From positions 1-64,000 of the forward strand of contig JAUIID010000001.1 of assembly GCA_030431615.1 (NCBI GenBank): DNA of 64,000 nt, given 5' to 3'. This DNA is from Alphaproteobacteria bacterium (GTDB lineage Bacteria > Pseudomonadota > Alphaproteobacteria > Geminicoccales > Geminicoccaceae). Of the stretch, positions 61,394 through 64,000 are shown one piece after another (the stretch's first letter is position 1; each line of letters starts with the position of its first letter). Made by a program: the position numbers and the translations under genes. The notes beneath the pieces are model-generated. The model had not been told where the DNA came from. It did no database searches and saw only the letters and a program-made list of their open reading frames with translations.

Positions 61394-63571
61394 GTGGACA
61401 CTGGCCCGCTACTCGATGAAGGCAAGCAGAGGTGGCGACCAGGTGACGTGGCTGAAGGAAAGAGGCGTTTCCATCCATTGATGCCTGGCAAGAATGTGAC
61501 GCCGCAGTTCTGTTGGGAGCAAGGCCGGGCACTTGCCGCCGAGGGCAAGCTGGAGGCCGCGGCGGATCGACTGGCCGAATCACTTGCCATCGACCCCAAT
61601 TTTGTACCCGCACTTCATGATCTACCGTATCTGCTGGTGCATCTGGGGCGTCATGCAGCCGCCTTGCAGCAGATCCGGGCCCTTGTCGCAAAAGGATCAG
61701 AGTGTCCGATCCAGATGCATCGCCTGCATGCGCAAGTGCTTGTCGACTTGCGCCGGTGGCAGGAAGCACTGGTCGCGACCGAGTCCGTCCTTCTGCATGC
61801 GCCGGTTGACGGCGAATTGACCGCACTGCGCGGCGCTGCCCTGAGGAACCTCGGCCGTGCTGACGAGTCGCTCCTAGCCCAGGAGCAGCTCCTCGACGTC
61901 CTCCCGGACTGCCTGCCGGCGAAGTGCGAGAAGGGTTGGGCGCTCCTGACGCTCAAGCGGCCTGATGAAGCACTTGCCGTGTTCGACGATGTTCTCGAGG
62001 AGGATGATCAGGTTCTCTCCGCTCTTGCCGGCATGGGTGTAGCGGAGTTGCATGCCGGTATGCCAGCTGCAGCGATTGCTGCTCTTGATCAGGTCCTTGC
62101 CCAGGATCCAGGTTCATTCGAGGGGCACTTCTATCGGGCAGTTGCCCTGCAGGAGGTGGGACGTGACGCCGATGCGAGATCGGGCTTCACGGAAGTCCTG
62201 AGACGCTGGCCAAGCTGTGCGGAAGCCCATGCCAACCTTGGCTCCATTGAACGTGATGCCGGCAATCTCGATGTTGCCATCGAGCACCAGCGGCAAGCCG
62301 TTCGCCTTGCGCCTGATCATGCGGAAGCCCACAGCAATTTGCTGGTGACGTTGCTCTACGCGCCCGCGCAGACACCCGAGACGTTGTTCCGCGAGCATGT
62401 GGACTGGGGTGAGCGCTTTGGTTTGCCGCCGGAGCGCTTCACCGAGTGGCTCAACGACAAGAGTCCCGATCGCCGACTGCGTATTGGCATCGTTTCCGCC
62501 GAGCTCGTCAAGCACGCCGTGAGCGCCTGGCTGGAGCCCGTTCTGGCCAATCTCGACCGACGCCGGTTCGAGGTCTTCTGCTATGCGACGCGGCCGCAGA
62601 AGGACCAGCAGACCGAGCGGTTCCAGCTGCTTGCCGATGGCTGGCGAAGCGTTGCCCGAGTTCCCGTGCGCGCAATAGCCGACATGATTCGCGCCGACGA
62701 GATCGACATCCTGCTCGACCTCTCCGGGCATACGGCCCACAACCGCCTGCCCGTGTTCGCCCTCAAACCGGCGCCGGTCCAGGCGAGCTGGCTCGGCTAT
62801 CCGTTCACGACCGGCCTTGCTGCCATAGACTACGTGATCACCGACTCCATCGCCGTCCGTCCGGGAGAGGAAGGCTTGTTCGTGGAGCAGGTGATCCGTC
62901 TGCCGGGTGGTCGGATTGCTCATAGACCACCAGGTCTTGCACCGGAAGTGGCGGAACCGCCTGCTCTGCGGCAGGAATGGATCACTTTCGGCAGCTTCAA
63001 CAGCATCACGAAGATCAATGACGACGTCGTTGATACCTGGTGCGAACTCCTGGCGAACCTGCCGACGGCGCGGCTGGTGTTGAAGACTCCGGCGCTGGCG
63101 AGTCAGGAAGTGGCGGATCGCGTCCGCAGGCAGTTTTTCGCGCGTGGTCTCGCAAACGAGCGCCTCGAGTTGCGCGGACCATCGCCATCGCTGGAGGTCA
63201 TGGCGCAGTACGCCGATATCGATATTGCCCTCGACCCGTTCCCCTTCGGCGGCGGGGTCACGACCTGCGAGGTGCTGTGGATGGGTGTGCCGCTCGTCAC
63301 CTTGCCACGCTGGCAACCCGTTTCGCGCCAGTCCGAAGGGTTTGTTCGAGCGATCGGTCGGCCCGAATGGGTGGCAAGCGACCGCGAAGACTACGTTCGC
63401 ATTGCGATGGATCTCGCTCGCAATCCCCAGCGGCTCGCTGAATGGCGTCGCACGCAGCGCGAGACGATGCGTGCTTCACCGTTATGCGACGAAGCACGCA
63501 TGGCCCGCGAGTTCGGCGACGCTCTGCGAGGCATGTGGCAGGTTTATGCCGATCCACTCAATCGCCGATGA
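61394..63571 (+). CDS. TPR protein with O-GlcNAc-transferase-like (SPINDLY/GT41) catalytic domain
   Basis: From the GTG at 61394 the product has 725 residues. TPR repeats fill about 35-330 (AEGKLEAAADRLAESLAIDPN, PAAAIAALDQVLAQDPGSF, DAGNLDVAIEHQRQAVRLAPDH). The GT41 part follows with FALKPAPVQASWLGYPFTTGL (about 455), TFGSFNSITKINDDVVDTW (about 530) and LDPFPFGGGVTTCEVLWMGVPLVTL (about 615). It may glycosylate the small exported proteins or a surface protein (inference). The start is uncertain: ATG 61481 and GTG 61448 are alternatives. It overlaps the next gene convergently by 14 bp. Confidence 0.85.
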   Translation: MDTGPLLDEGKQRWRPGDVAEGKRRFHPLMPGKNVTPQFCWEQGRALAAEGKLEAAADRLAESLAIDPNFVPALHDLPYLLVHLGRHAAALQQIRALVAKGSECPIQMHRLHAQVLVDLRRWQEALVATESVLLHAPVDGELTALRGAALRNLGRADESLLAQEQLLDVLPDCLPAKCEKGWALLTLKRPDEALAVFDDVLEEDDQVLSALAGMGVAELHAGMPAAAIAALDQVLAQDPGSFEGHFYRAVALQEVGRDADARSGFTEVLRRWPSCAEAHANLGSIERDAGNLDVAIEHQRQAVRLAPDHAEAHSNLLVTLLYAPAQTPETLFREHVDWGERFGLPPERFTEWLNDKSPDRRLRIGIVSAELVKHAVSAWLEPVLANLDRRRFEVFCYATRPQKDQQTERFQLLADGWRSVARVPVRAIADMIRADEIDILLDLSGHTAHNRLPVFALKPAPVQASWLGYPFTTGLAAIDYVITDSIAVRPGEEGLFVEQVIRLPGGRIAHRPPGLAPEVAEPPALRQEWITFGSFNSITKINDDVVDTWCELLANLPTARLVLKTPALASQEVADRVRRQFFARGLANERLELRGPSPSLEVMAQYADIDIALDPFPFGGGVTTCEVLWMGVPLVTLPRWQPVSRQSEGFVRAIGRPEWVASDREDYVRIAMDLARNPQRLAEWRRTQRETMRASPLCDEARMAREFGDALRGMWQVYADPLNRR

Positions 63572-64000
63572 CGAGAACCGTCGTGCTGACCCGCTGAAGC
63601 GTGACGACACCCTGGCCGTCCAGCGCGCCAAAGCTGCGTGCTAGAGCGGAGCCGCCGGTGCCGGGGGCAAAGAAAGTCTTGCTTTCACTCCCACCCGTCA
63701 GCTTGCCGGTTCCTGCAAGAGTGGGTGCCGGTGCGACGGCCGTGCTTCCCGGTGTGACAGGAACAGGTTGATTCGAGCCAGGCTGCTGAATGGGCGTCGG
63801 ATCGGGATCCGGATTCGATGTGCCCAGCACCCCGTCCCCTAGCCGCCCTGATCCCAGACCGATCCCGCCGCTGGACGAACCTAAAGCGGGATTCGAGCCA
63901 TCGAAGATGCCGCCGGCCGTCACGAGATCGAGGTGGTGATCGCCCAACCGAACCTCGCCGGCACTGGCTCCACTCATCGTGCCGACCAACACCAGTCCGG
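63558..64000 (-). CDS. Small exported protein with double-glycine-type leader box (cargo D), partial
   Basis: The frame is open to the right edge, so the start and part of the signal peptide lie outside. Visible are the end of the hydrophobic region (GLVLVGTMSGASAG), the box L-GDHHLDLVT-A-G (63912-63947), a Gly/Ser-rich stretch (GGIFDGSNPALGSSSGGIGLGSGRLGDG), a Pro/Asn/Thr linker and a C-terminal VVTLQRVSTTVLVIGD. It belongs to the same family as cargo A-C but lies on the opposite strand, beyond the glycosyltransferase gene. It is longer than the others. Confidence 0.7.
   Translation of the reverse strand, partial: GLVLVGTMSGASAGEVRLGDHHLDLVTAGGIFDGSNPALGSSSGGIGLGSGRLGDGVLGTSNPDPDPTPIQQPGSNQPVPVTPGSTAVAPAPTLAGTGKLTGGSESKTFFAPGTGGSALARSFGALDGQGVVTLQRVSTTVLVIGD

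Overview
The window is GC-rich chromosomal DNA from an alphaproteobacterium. The best lineage marker is an NDUFS4-type accessory subunit of respiratory complex I (5044-5337, minus), found in alphaproteobacteria and mitochondria. TRAP transporters, AzlCD and an Xsc/Ald pair fit that lineage. The order is not resolved. Several reading frames break by a single base near their ends (histidine kinase at about 27.06 kb, ynbE-like gene at about 53.69 kb, possibly the pair at 38.5 kb), so the assembly may carry indel errors.

Layout. (1) 1-4.7 kb, minus: part of a contractile injection system or tailocin operon (Pvc16-like terminal protein, sheath, tube, Pro-rich protein, LysM-type tube-adapter protein, VgrG-like spike running off the left edge). 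(2) 4.9-16.2 kb: tRNA-Arg and mostly minus-strand housekeeping or regulatory genes, including a 1082-residue SAM/cyclase/ATPase/TPR protein and a fused isochorismatase-glyoxalase enzyme. (3) 16.4-25.7 kb: a TRAP carboxylate importer, an AbrB/PIN toxin-antitoxin pair, glutathione transferase and oxidoreductases. (4) 25.9-34 kb: an accessory, rearranged stretch with dispersed hairpins (four copies of a 19-bp palindrome), GGGGTCAGG-type repeats, truncated copies of a cupin and a macro-domain gene, a lower-GC orphan gene, and an array of five TGTCGC-N7-GCGACA palindromes spaced 31-32 bp. (5) 34-44.8 kb: two Gfo/Idh dehydrogenases, a membrane-bound cyclase, a GMC oxidoreductase and a complete CUT1 sugar ABC importer. 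(6) 44.9-56.2 kb: alanine dehydrogenase and sulfoacetaldehyde acetyltransferase flanking a dimethylglycine-dehydrogenase-like flavoprotein (sulfonate use), paired secreted paralogs, a YdbH-YnbE-YdbL envelope cluster, and two phosphonate genes (PhnM, DUF1045).

(7) 56.5-64 kb is the most interesting region. A LuxR-type regulator, an outer-membrane beta-barrel with an N-terminal coiled coil, and an exported C39 cysteine peptidase lie beside four small Gly/Ser/Ala-rich exported proteins. All four small proteins carry, just after the Sec signal peptide, the same 12-residue box L-x-[DN]-x-x-[LM]-D-x-[VI]-[TS]-A-G. That box matches the spacing of a double-glycine leader, the signal cut by C39 peptidases. 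A TPR/O-GlcNAc-transferase-like enzyme lies among them. The set resembles the Fap functional-amyloid secretion system (FapD is a C39 peptidase, FapF a coiled-coil barrel) but with different cargo. I propose it is a Fap-like export and maturation system for a family of surface or matrix proteins.
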